A stretch of 64,000 bases of DNA, taken from assembly GCF_018446385.1 (NCBI RefSeq), contig NC_055996.1, positions 126,714,532-126,778,531 of the forward strand. The letters are read 5' to 3'. The notes beneath the pieces are model-generated. The model saw nothing but the letters and a program-made list of their open reading frames with translations, searched no databases and was not told the DNA's origin. Shown here in pieces: positions 46,865-57,173 of the stretch; positions within the stretch are counted from its first letter, which is position 1; each line of letters opens with the position of its first letter. The position numbers and the translations under genes were made by a program. The DNA is from Zingiber officinale. Lineage: Eukaryota > Streptophyta > Magnoliopsida > Zingiberales > Zingiberaceae.

Positions 46865-47761
46865 TATTGGTGTAGTGGAGGCTGGCAAGAGGGGGGTGAA
46901 TTGCTGAAAAACATAAATAAACTATACCCTCCTCGTGCTTTCAACTCGATTAGTGCAATAGCAAATAAAACAGTAAAGTAATTAAAGCAGTAAGAAAAGA
47001 AACATGAATTTAACCTGGTTACAATCAAGGAGGTTGTTAATCCAGGGTAATGAGAAGCACACTAAAAAGAATCTCCTTTACTGAAGGCGGAGAAGCCTTT
47101 TACACTTTGGAAGCTTAGAACTATTGCTAGGAATGACTACACAATTGATTGCTTGAGTTCCTTTTGAATTCCTAGCTCCAGGGGCCTTTATATAGCTCCT
47201 GGAAAGTCTATCCCGAGGGTCCAAGGCGCCTCCAACAAGGTTTAAGGCGCCTCTAGCTCGGTCAGCGGATAAAATTTTATCCGCAGCGCAAACGGTCAAA
47301 ACTGACCTATTGAAGGCGCCTTCAACAAGGCTGAAGGCGCCTTAAAGCTGGAGGCGCCTCCAAGCCTGATGGAGACGCCTCCAAGCTGGCAACTCAAATT
47401 CCAGCTTGCTTTCTTCAGCTTTCGACACTCCGTTCTTTTGGGTGATTTCGGCCAACCGGAATAAGGCTCACCCGAACCCAATTCCCGGCCTTCTCCTCGA
47501 GCAGCCTTCCGTCCCGGCTTAACGTCCCTCGAACGCCGCGCACGCTCTTCACGCCCACCGGAGTACTCTTCCGCAGCTCTCTCATCCTTCGGACGCACTG
47601 AGCCCGTTGACTCCCTTCCCGTGCTGTCCTTCTCGCTAGCTGCGTCTTCCGCTCGACTTCCTGTGCTCCTAAGCTCCTGCACACTCAAACACATGGATCA
47701 AACACAAAGCAGGACCTAACCAACTTGGTTGATCACATCAAAACTACCACGGGGTCCAACA
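46865..47761 (-). repeat. 3' LTR of element A
   Basis: 897 bp; the border at 47761 is TCCAACA, and the other end is TATTGGTG where TGTTGGTG is expected. TATA box on the minus strand at 47187-47194. On its upstream side (about 47220-47395) lies an array of GGCGCC palindromes in AAGGCGCCTT and GGAGGCGCCTCC contexts. Confidence 0.88.
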
Positions 47762-48445
47762 ATCTTCCCCTTTTTGATGTGCATCAACCCAAGTTCAAGT
47801 TAGGGTAAAAACAGACACAAAAAGTAATTTTAAAGAAAAATTACTAAACTAACATATTTAAGCGTAAATTTGCAATAAATAAAATTGCAACACAGTTTTT
47901 AAAAAAAAATTAAAATATTTAATTTTTAATTTTCCTAACTCCCCCTAAACTTGTACCTTTCTCTCCCCCTTTGATCACAACAAAAATGGGGTACCAATAA
48001 TTAAACAAATTATTAAGGTAGAAAAATTTCTTAGCAAAAATGAATTTTTAGAAAAAAAAAATTTCTAATTTAAATTGGATTTTCAGAAAAATTTTCTAAG
48101 CAAAAATGAATTTTTAGAATTTTACAAAAAAAAATTCTGAGTTAAACTGAATTTTCCAAAAAAAATTTCTAAGTCAATTAATTAAAAAAAAAAATCTAAG
48201 TAAAAGAAATTTTTTGTTTATTAAAAAATGTTTGATAAACTTTCAAAGCATTATTAAATTCTAGTTTTTAATGTTTTTTCAGAAAGTTAATTAAACATTT
48301 TATTTCAATATTTCAGCTTCCAGGTCGTGGCGAGGCACTAGGCCTTCTTGGTTATTGGAGCAACAACCACTTCCTTAGACAAAGCTTCCATAAAGAATTT
48401 CAATGTTTAATTTTCTCACTGTAAGCTTTTAACTAAAAGTGAAAT

Positions 48446-49898
48446 TTAAACTAACAAAGATTTTGGAACCCAATAAAAGTTCCTTCCTGTAGGGTTGGTC
48501 AAAAACTTAGGGGGTATATGATTTTTGGGCACTTTTCTAAGTTGACCCTGGTGTTTTCTAATGCACCAATTTAATTTTCCATAAGTTCTTAATTTTGATT
48601 TAGGAAATTTATTTAAGCATGCATCATATTTCAATTTTTCGATTTCTAATTTTAATTTATCATTTTCTGATTTTATACTATCGTACATCTCAAGTGGACA
48701 TGTTTTTGCTAATTTCATTTTCAATTCTTTATTTTCTTTTTCTAATTCGAATAAGTCTTTAGAAAGCGATTTAATAAATCGAAAAGACTGAGTCGGGGTT
48801 AGATTTCGTACCTCACTTACCTGACTCGGTGAGGCTCCCCCTTCACTGCTGCTTTCTTTTTCTGATGTTCCTCCCCCTTCATCGATGCCCATCTCTGAGC
48901 TAGACGTTTCTTCTAACTGATGGTTAGCTAGTAGAGCTAATCCTGAGAATTCTTCGACTTCTGACTCGGAGGATGAAGAGTCGTCCCATGTCGCCTTCAG
49001 GTTTTTGTGCTTGGGTCGAGCTGGCTTCTTGCTTCTTTCCTTATCTTTCTGTTTGCTCTTCAATTTTGGGCAATCATCCTTGATGTGCCCTTCTTCGTTA
49101 CAATTGTAGCACCAGACTGTCCTTCCTTTTTGATGACATTTACTTGACTACGATTTAAACTTGTTAGATTTAAAAAACTTATTAAAACGTCTTACCATTA
49201 ACGCAGCTTCATTTTCGTCGATTGACGCTTCGGAGTCGGGATCGTCCTTTTCAGCTCGTAGGGCAACATTGAGGTTCGACTTCTCTACTGGTTTTTCTGC
49301 AAGTCGAGACTCGTGAAGTTCGAAAGTTGAAAACAAGTTTTCTAAACTACTTACCTCAAAGTCCTTAGAGATGTAGTAAGCATCTACTAAGCACGCCCAT
49401 TCTGAAGTCCTCGGGAAGGCATTGAGCGCGTATCAGATGGAATCCTGGTTGGTTACTTCTTCTCCAAGGTTCGTTAGTTGTGTTATCAGCTCCTTGATTC
49501 TCGCTTGGAGTTGCGCTACCTTTTCGCCGTTGTTCATCCGGAGGTTTGTTAGTTGTGTCCGGAGGATGTCGCGTCGCGCCAGCTTCGCTTCAGAGGTACC
49601 TTCGTGAAGCTTCAGGAATTTCTCCCAGAGATTTTTCGCTGAGTCGTAGCTTCCGATCCGACTTACCTCCTGAGGTGGCAGAACGCTGAGGAGGTGGAAT
49701 TCAGCTTTTCCGTTGGCGACGAAATCGACTTGCTCCTTCTTGCTCCACGTGTTTTCTTCTTTGTTTCTTAGGAGCTGCAAAACCATATTTCATAGTAATT
49801 AAAATATCAAAGTCTGTTTTAAAAAATACCTCCATTTTGCGCTTCCATGTGGCGAAGTCTCCATCGAACTTCGGGGGATGGATGTTCGCTCCGGCCAT
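48446..49898 (-). pseudogene. gag of element A, degenerate
   Basis: Starts at 49898 with IHPPKFDGDFATWKRKMEVF; continues after a one-base frame change near 49770 with SKKEQVDFVANGKAEF and LWEKFLKLHEGTSEAKLARR. A stop at about 49433 and another at about 49148 interrupt it. A CCHC zinc knuckle (CYNCNEEGHIKDDC) lies at about 49070-49115, followed by a Lys-rich, then acidic Ser/Glu region, and a coiled coil (ELEKENKELKMKLAK). It ends YWVPKSLLV at 48446. It would package the element's RNA. The long acidic tail after the knuckle is where pol would begin in a full element. Confidence 0.85.
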
Positions 49899-49949
49899 CG
49901 TCTTGATCGTAGTGCTTCAGTTGGCGATTAGTCCTTCTGATGCAATCAG

Positions 49950-49961
49950 GCTCTGATACCA
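49950..49961 (-). other. primer-binding site of element A
   Basis: GCTCTGATACCA, reverse complement of TGGTATCAGAGC (initiator tRNA-Met site), two bases from the right LTR. It fixes the orientation as minus. Confidence 0.9.
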
Positions 49962-49963
49962 AT

Positions 49964-50822
49964 TGTTGGTGCAGCGGAGGCCGGCAAGAGGGGGGTGAAT
50001 TGCTGAAAAACAAAAATAAACTATACCCTCCTCGTGCTTTCAACTCGATTAGTGCAATAGCAAATAAAACAGTAAAGTAATTAAAGTAGTAAGAAAAGAA
50101 ACAGGAATTTAACCTGGTTACAACCAAGGAGGTTGTTAATCCAGGGCAATGAGAAGCGCACTAAAAAGAATCTCCTTTACTGAAGGCGGAGAAGCCTTTT
50201 ACACTTTGGAAGCTTAGAACTATTGCTAGGAATGACTATACACAATTGATTGCTTGAGTTCCTTTTGAATTCCTAGCTCCAGGGGCCTTTATATAGCTCC
50301 TGAAAAGTCTATCCCGAGGGTCCAAGGCGCCTCCAACAAGATTTAAGGCACCTCTAGCTCGGTCAGCGGATAAAGTTTTATCCGCAGCGCAAACGGTCAA
50401 AACTGACCTGTTGAAGGCGCCTTCAACAAGGCTGAAGGCGCCTTCAAGCTGGAGGCGCCTCCAGGCCTGATGGAGGCGCCTCCAAGCCGGCAACTCAAAT
50501 TCCAGCTTGCTTTCTTCAACTTTCGACGCTCCGTTCTTTTGGGTAATTTCGGCCAATTGGAATAGGGCTCACCCGAACCCAATTCCCGGCCTTCTCCTCG
50601 AGCAGCCTTCCGTCCCAGCTTAACATCTCTCGAATGCCGCGCACGCTCTTCACGCCCACCGGAGTACTCTTCCGCAGCTCTCTCGTCCTTCGGACGCACC
50701 GAGCCCGTCGACTCCCTTCCCGTGCCGTCCTTCTCGCTAGCTGCGTCTTCCGCTCAACTTCCTGTGCTCCTAAGCTCCTGCACACTCAGACATAGGGATC
50801 AAACACAAAGCAGTACCTAACC
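49964..50822 (-). repeat. 5' LTR of element A, interrupted by element E
   Basis: Starts TGTTGGTGCAGCGG and matches the 3' LTR closely, including the GGCGCC palindrome array (about 50330-50485) and the TATA box at 50288-50295. It stops after ACCTAACC, where the other LTR goes on with AACTTGGTTGATC. The missing outer part should lie beyond the far LTR of element E. Confidence 0.87.
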
Positions 50823-52235
50823 TGTAATGACCCAAATTTCCTCCTTTTGAGCCCCAAAAATAATTTAAAAATATTTAAAAATGCTATAGAAAAATTCTAG
50901 AGATTTTTAGGAATTTTTAGAGTATTTTTACGTAATTTTTTGGAGTTCGTTTGGTATTTTTACCAAGAGAAAGAAGTTTAAAAAAAAAGAAAAAAAAATA
51001 ACATATGTTGAAGCCGGGTTTTGAACCCAGAACCTCGGACCCAATAAGGATCTTAACGAACTCAGCCAACCAACTGGTCTGCAAACGTTTTGTTAATTAT
51101 ATATGGAATAAAATGTATATAAGGTATAGTTAGGAACATTGAAAATAAATCGAAACGAAAAGTGCGCGGCTGAGGAATCGAAGCCGTGACCTTAGAGTTG
51201 GTCAAAATCCGGCTGACCAAGTGATCCAGCCATCGGTTTTGTTTAGAAAAGGTAGGAAAATTTATTTAACAAGTTAACAGAATATGGAGATTATAAAGAG
51301 GGATAAGTTGAGGAGGTAAATTCCCAAGCCCTAATTTCTCCCGACCCGAAACCTTTTCCTCCTCCTTCTCGCGGCGTGACGCCGTTCTTCTCTCGGGCGA
51401 AAACACGAAGGAGCTAGGGTTTCCTCCCTCCGACGGCCGGCGAAGGCTTTTTCCGACCGGTCTTCACCCGTGGGTGACCACCTCGACGCGGGGAGCTCGG
51501 AAACACAAAGGAGCCGCGAGATTTGAAGTTTCTCCGAACCCTAGAAGTTCCTTTCTCCGGTAGTAAGACCAAGAAAACTCAATGTAAGTCGCTACTCACC
51601 TGCAGTAGGATAGTTCCAGGTTCTTTTCCTTTTGTTTCGAATTTTTTTTTTGTGAAGTTTGTGGCTTAGGGCTTACTGCCGTGAGTTGTTAAGGAAGAGG
51701 GAAAGGGTTTTTGATTGGATTAGATTCTGAACTCTGCTTATTCTTGTGTTCCGAATTTGTTCTGTTTTGTTCCGAAGTTTGCTGCCATGTTGTTCCCTTT
51801 TTGGTTAGGGTTCTATTTTATTGAAGTTTTAGTAGCATGCGTTCTTGGTTTCCTTCCTTTTAAGTTCTGTAGTAGCAAGAATTAGTGTCCTGTTGCTAGA
51901 TATGGGATTTGATTTTGAAACGAAACAAGCTTTATATAGGTTCTAAGTTTCCAACAGGTTTAGTTTGGTTTGTCTTAGGAAAGGGGCACCAACAGTCCCA
52001 TTTCCCTGTGGTATTTGCAGTAGATAAGGAATAGCTCCAATTGTAGCAGAGAACAACCTCCTTCTTTGTGCATTTTTGCAGACAAGAACAGCTCCATTTG
52101 GAGCTTAGAACAACCCCCTTTGGAGCTTATTCCAGTCCAATTTTCCTTTGTGTTCACTGCAGAAACGTACAACGCTACTAGAGCATAGGACAACCCTTCT
52201 TTTGATAATTCAGCAAGTTTGATTTTTAAAGTTTC

Positions 52236-52267
52236 AATTCAGCAAGTTGATTTCTTAAGGTTCAATT
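52236..52267 (+). repeat. 32-bp direct repeat, left side of fragment D
   Basis: AATTCAGCAAGTTGATTTCT and the following 12 bases (to GGTTCAATT) are repeated without change at 61808-61839, on the far side of fragment D with everything nested in it. Confidence 0.85.
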
Positions 52268-52562
52268 TGTTGGTGCAGGAAGCATCCGACGATCGAACCT
52301 AAGTTTTGATAATGGCAAAGGGATTCAAAGTTAAGATTCTCTGTTATCTAACATGTTGAATGAGTGTTTCAGGAAAGTCCTAATTGCGGTTAGGCAGGTG
52401 AAAATCCTAGGGGGTGGTAACCCTAGGTCCTAGGGGGTGGTAACCCTAGGTGGAGAAAAGTCCTAGTTGCGGTTAGGCAAAGGGAAAACCCTAGGGGGTG
52501 GTAACCCTATGCGGAAAGTCTTGGCAGGTCGATGGCTTCAGGCAAAAGTCCTAGGGGGTGGT
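52268..52562 (+). repeat. fragment D, left part: 5' portion of a copia LTR
   Basis: Begins TGTTGGTGCAGG and resembles the start of the LTR of element C but is clearly diverged. It contains repeats of CCTAGGGGGTGGTAACCCTA. It continues at 61505 after element C. D ends at GTGCTAA (61807), at the point where the LTR of C continues into ACAATTTG, so D is only the first part of an LTR; there is no internal region. Confidence 0.65.
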
Positions 52563-53632
52563 TGTTGGTGCGGTTAGCACTAACGATTTAACCCAGGTTT
52601 TGATGAATGACAAATCAGGTTAAGTTAGTTTGTTTTTGTCTGACACTTTGATCGAGTGTGCAGGAGAAGTCCAGACAGGTCGACGGGCTGACCGGATGTC
52701 TGGCACGAAGTCCAGCTAGGTCGACGGGCTGACCGGATAGCTGGCGAGAAGTCCAAGCGAGTCGACGGGCTGACCGGACGCTTGGCGAGAAGTCCAGCTA
52801 GGTCGACGGGCTGACCGGATAGCTGGCGAGAAGTCCAGACGGGTCGACGGGCTGACCGGACGTCTGGTAGGTAAGTAAGGTAAGTCACTGGAGGGGAGTG
52901 ACTGTGAGGACGCGTTCCCGGGAAGGGGACATTAGGCGTCGATCCGGCTTAGATCCATTTCGGATGTGTAAGTCGAGATCGTGACTAGATTCCGGTCTCG
53001 GAAAGACGGAATCTAAGTCATACTCTTTTTATCCATCTGTTGAACTTTAACTGTGCTAACAATTTGTTTTACAGGATGTATATTTGCCTCGGACTAACTT
53101 TGTTTTGCAGGAAAAGGGAGTTTTCTGGAACAAGGTGGTCCGGGCGCCCGGAAGGCGAATTCTATCCAGCCAAGTCGTCGCCACGTGGAGCATCTCGATT
53201 TGAGCAGTTACGTCACATTCCAGGCGCCCGGAAGGAATCCAGGCGCCCGGAACAGCATATAAAAGAAGCCCCAGGCAGGAGCTTCAGGACAATCAATCAA
53301 GCTGAGAACTCTTCTACTGCTGGTCTTGCTGCTCGACGCTCAGTGCGACGCCAACAAAGCTCCGACACTACGCTCCGTTCTTTTCCCTTTTTGTCGGTAT
53401 TTGTTTTCAGTTTTCATTAGCATTCCCTGTACGGTTCTTTTGTAATCATCATTTCGAATTGCTAGTGATTGCCCAAAGAAAGTGGTCAAGGACCACGGGC
53501 CTTCGAGTAGGAGTCGTCACAGGCTCCGAACGAAGTAAAACCATTGCGTCTATTTTACTTTTCCGCTGCGTTTATACTCGATATTTTTGAATCGATATTC
53601 ACCCCTCCTCTATCGAATCTAACGGTCTTACA
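52563..53632 (+). repeat. 5' LTR of element C
   Basis: 1070 bp, TGTTGGTGCGG ... GGTCTTACA. A minisatellite of about 45-bp units (GAAGTCCAGCTAGGTCGACG then GGCTGACCGGATAGCTGGCG) spans about 52669-52870. GGCGCCCGGAA motifs occur at about 53142, 53222 and 53241, and the TATA box TATAAAA is at 53258-53264. Confidence 0.9.
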
Positions 53633-53634
53633 AG

Positions 53635-53646
53635 TGGTATCAGAGC
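53635..53646 (+). other. primer-binding site of element C
   Basis: TGGTATCAGAGC, initiator tRNA-Met complement, two bases after the LTR. Confidence 0.9.
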
Positions 53647-53845
53647 AGGTACCGCTCTGATTTGGTGCAACCACCAATCAGACAGGGGGTGAATTTTTTT
53701 TTCTTTCAATTAATTCTAAAACTGGTGTATCGTTAACTTAAATTAGTGCAACACGAATCTAGATTTTTTTCTATTTTTTTCTTCCCGCACTACTAATCCA
53801 AGACCAAGTCTTGGGATATTTTTTGGTTATTTACCTGTGCACAGA

Positions 53846-55430
53846 ATGTCCCAACAAGAAGGATTCAGCACAGTGCGACCTCCACTCTTCAACGGGGACG
53901 ACTTCCCGTACTGGAAGAAGCGCATGGAGGTCTACCTCAAAACAGACTTCGACCAGTGGATGAGCATTACGAGACCCTACAAAACTCCAGTGGACAACTC
54001 CGGGAATCTAGTGGATCCTGAAGACTGGACAGCAGATCTGAAAAAAAAGGCATCAACAGAAAATAAAGCGATCAACACTCTACAGTGCGGATTGACAAGT
54101 TGATCGAGCTGCACGAGGGAACGAGCGTCGCTAAGGTAACAAAACGAGACCTACTTTTAAATAAAATTTTTAATATAAAAATGCAGGAAGGAGAAACAGC
54201 GAATCAACTCCACGCGAGGATCAAGGACATCCTCAACGGGCTTCATGCTATAGGCCACCAGATGGAGAACAGAGACTTAATAAGGTACGCATTAAACGCC
54301 TTCCCACGTAATAGTTTGTGGGCATCAATAGTGGATGCCTACAAAATTTCTAAGAATCTTTCTGAATTAAAATTAGACGAGCTTTTCTGTGAATTAGAAT
54401 TACACGAACAAACTAATGCTGGAGCCGAGAAAGGTATAGCTCTATTTGCAGGTTCCTCCAAAGAAAAGAAAAGCAAGCCTGAATTTGAAGAATCTGACCA
54501 AGACTCCGAAGACGAAGAACACCTGGTGAACTTGGTAAGAAAAATGTTCACCAGGAGAAAGAGGAGCTTCAGCAAAAGGACCTTCAAAGATCGGCTCTCC
54601 CCGGAACAAAAGAGCGTGACTTGCTTGGCTGCAACAAAAGGGACATTACAAGAATGCCCAAAACCGAAGTTCGACAAACCAAAGCCAACCAAAAGAAGGC
54701 ACTCAAAGCAGCGTGGGATGACTCCTCGGACGAATCGGAGGAAGAAGAGCAGAAACATCAGAGCCACCTCGCGATGCCGAAACAGAAAATGAGTCGGAAG
54801 ATGAAGGCGGGTCTGAACCCGAAACAAGAGTCCGTACTCGTTTCCGAAGGCTCGAATGAGGTACATTTTAATTTAAACAAAAAGTTTTTTAGAATCATTT
54901 CTTGTTTAAATAGTAAATTAACTAAAGTAGAAAATGAAAACAAATCACTTCTTGAGGAAAATCAAAACCTCAAGGAAAAATTAAAAAATTCGAATCCAAC
55001 TCAAGATCTAACACTTGAGGAAGAGAATTTATCATTAAAAAATGAAATAAACAATTTAAAGGAGATGTTAGAAAAATTCACAACAAGATCAAAAAATTTA
55101 GACTTAATCCTAAATAATCAAAAAACATGTTATAATAAAACCGGACTAGGATATAAGTCGAATTCAAATAAAACCTTCAAATTATTAATAACCCAATACA
55201 AGTCAACCAATCTAGCTTGGGTTCCGAAAGCGTGTCTGACCACGCAAGTAGGACTTAATCAATATTATATACCTAAAGAAAAAATACATTATATAAAAGT
55301 GAATAAACCAAACCAAAATCCAAAATACAAACCTAAATCAAATTCAAAATCTAAACAGTTTAAAAATCAACAAAATTATCACCAAGTTAACTATAAAAAG
55401 AATCGACACAAGCCTAAAACCAAAATCTAA
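53846..55430 (+). pseudogene. gag of element C, degenerate
   Basis: ATG 53846. First frame: STVRPPLFNGDDFPYWKKRM EVYLKTDF, the copia gag N-terminus. After a deletion near 54100 a second frame carries LIELHEGTSVAKVTKRDLLL, NQLHARIKDILNGL, and RYALNAFPRNSLWASIVDAY. The zinc knuckle region at 54615-54660 is split between frames (CLGCNKR in one, ECPKPKFDK in the other). A third frame to 55430 carries an acidic Ser/Glu region, a long coiled coil (VENENKSLLEENQNLKEKLK) and a basic Asn/Lys/Gln-rich tail. The order equals that of the gag of element A. It cannot make one protein as written. Confidence 0.83.
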
Positions 55431-55960
55431 ATTAATGGCCAATAATTCAGGGGGAGGCTCCAGAATAGCTGGCACCTCCAAAACTAACCTACCCGACAGG
55501 GTAACCCAAAACAAACTAACCCGGCAGGGTAATTAGGATTAGTTAAAAAGAGACCAAGTTTAACTTGACTCATGGTACTGGTGAAGTTTTTTGATGATAG
55601 TACGTTAGGGAAGCTTGGGCATCGCATGTCTAGAAAGATATGGCTTCGATCTGGTGCATTTGGCCAAGTGGAACTGACCGAAGCTATCCTTAAACGAATC
55701 CTAACCAGTTAGACCAAGATTTAGTACTAAGTTCCGTGAATAGGACTATTCGGAAAACCTCGAAAGGTTGGTTACTTCTAATGATGTCCATGTGACTCAC
55801 CAAGCTTAGAAGTTTATCCGAAAAATGCCTATTTGTGGAAACCAAAGCTAAGTCTGAATCTAACACAAGTTAAACCAAAACTCTGTAATCAAACCAATTT
55901 CATCTCACAAAATCATAGGATTCCCTGATTGATAATATAGATTGGGTGAGATGAATAAGA
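55431..55960 (+). other. non-coding interior of element C
   Basis: Directly after gag. It contains a few copia-like words (GGGGGAGGCTCC, ACCCGGCAGGGTAA repeated) but no open frame with protease or integrase features. This is where pol would stand in a full element. Confidence 0.6.
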
Positions 55961-55964
55961 CTTA

Positions 55965-56650
55965 AATTTTAAAGTTAAAAATTAATTTCAAATTTTAATT
56001 TTAAACTTAAAAATTAATTTCAAATTTTAATTTTAAACTTAAAAATTAATTTCAAAATTTTAATTTTAAACTTAAAAATTAATTTCAAATTTTAATTTTA
56101 AACTTAAAAATTAATTTCAAAATTTTAATTTTAACTTAAAAATTAATTTCAAAATTTTAATTTTAAACTTAAAAATTAATTTCAAATTTTAATTTTAAAT
56201 TTAAAAATTAATTTCAAAATTTTAATTTTAAACTTAAAAATTAATTTCAAATTTTAATTTTAAACTTAAAAATTAATTTCAAATTTTAATTTTAAACTTA
56301 AAAATTAATTTCAAATTTTAATTTTAACTTAAAAATTAATTTCAAATTTTAATTTTAAACTTAAAAATTAATTTCAAAATTTTAATTTTAAACTTAAAAA
56401 TTAATTTCAAATTTTAATTTTAAACTTAAAAATTAATTTCAAAATTTTAATTTTAAACTTAAAAATTAATTTTAAACTTAAAAATTAATTTCAAAATTTT
56501 AATTTTAAACTTAAAAATTAATTTCAAATTTTAATTTTAAACTTAAAAATTAATTTCAAAATTTTAATTTTAAACTTAAAAATTAATTTCAAATTTTAAT
56601 TTTAAACTTAAAAATTAATTTCAAAATTTTAAAATTTTTTTTAAACTTAA
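55965..56650 (+). repeat. ~32-bp AT-rich tandem array inside element C
   Basis: About 20 copies of a 31-34-bp unit built of AATTTCAAATTTTAATTTTA + AACTTAAAAATT. The unit is made only of short runs of A and T with a single C in each half. One shortened unit lies near 56470. The array decays into related AT sequence up to about 56830. It separates gag from the second gene. Confidence 0.92.
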
Positions 56651-56887
56651 AATTTAATTTCAAAATCTTAATCTTAAACTCAAATTAATTTTAATTAATT
56701 TCAAAATTTTAAACTTAAATTAATCTCAAAATCTTAACTTTAATTTAATTTCAAAATTTTAATTTTAATTTCAAAATTTTTTTAAAAAAATTCAGTTTCA
56801 AAATATTTAATTCAAAATTTTAATTACAAAATTTTTAAAACTTATCTCCAAAACCTAAAACTCTAACAAAAAAAAAAAAAAAAAAAA

Positions 56888-57173
56888 ATGCAGTCAAAAA
56901 CCAGGGGCGGGCGCCCCTGGTATTCCCCTCCGGGCCGCCCGGAAGGGGATCCGGGCACCCCGTCCTAGCAACCCCGGGCACCCGGAAAGGATCCGGGCGC
57001 CCGGAGTCCCCTATAAATAAGGGGCAGCAGGCGCCCCCAATCTTTGCACCACTAATTCTCACTTTTGCCAAGGTTCATTCCGAACCTCAGTGCGAAAGTA
57101 CTCTAAATCAAAATTTTCTTGCGGTGAAGACGCTGTTGCGATTCAACCAAGGTCGTCAGATCTTTATTTGTCG
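56888..57173 (+). promoter_or_regulatory. internal promoter of element C for the second gene
   Basis: An abrupt GC-rich block (56888-57010) with repeated CCGGGC(G/A)CCCGG-type motifs, for example CGGGCGCCC near 56909 and GGATCCGGGCGCCCGGAG near 56990. Then a TATA box TATAAATA at 57012-57019, and the first ATG about 155 bp further on. The LTR of the same element uses the same GGCGCCCGG motif upstream of its TATA box. Confidence 0.7.

Larger units (their letters stand above)
46865..50822 (-). mobile_element. element A: gag-only copia retrotransposon (TR-GAG type), reverse orientation
   Basis: Two direct LTRs (46865-47761 and 49964-50822) enclose only 2.2 kb. Read on the minus strand: primer-binding site next to the right LTR, gag, then a polypurine tract (AAAAAGGGGAAGAT) directly before the left LTR. 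There is no protease, integrase or reverse transcriptase. Such terminal-repeat elements with only gag are known in plants as TR-GAG elements and move with help from others. The outer 41 or so bases of the right LTR are missing because element E begins there. Confidence 0.86.

Noticed and set aside
47296..47694. 132-codon minus-strand frame in the 3' LTR of element A, repeated at 50236-50785
   Set aside because: It lies in LTR upstream sequence and is Arg/Glu/Ser-rich; it is present only because LTRs are duplicated.
51010..51240. Possible tRNA or SINE in the LTR of element E (TTTGAACCCAGAACCTCGG and a second similar stretch at 51170)
   Set aside because: No cloverleaf can be drawn, no target duplication or tail is present, and the stretch is continuous with the LTR.
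55965..56650. CRISPR-like array of regular 32-bp repeats
   Set aside because: The units are contiguous with no unique spacers, AT-only, and lie inside a plant retrotransposon; it is a simple tandem repeat.
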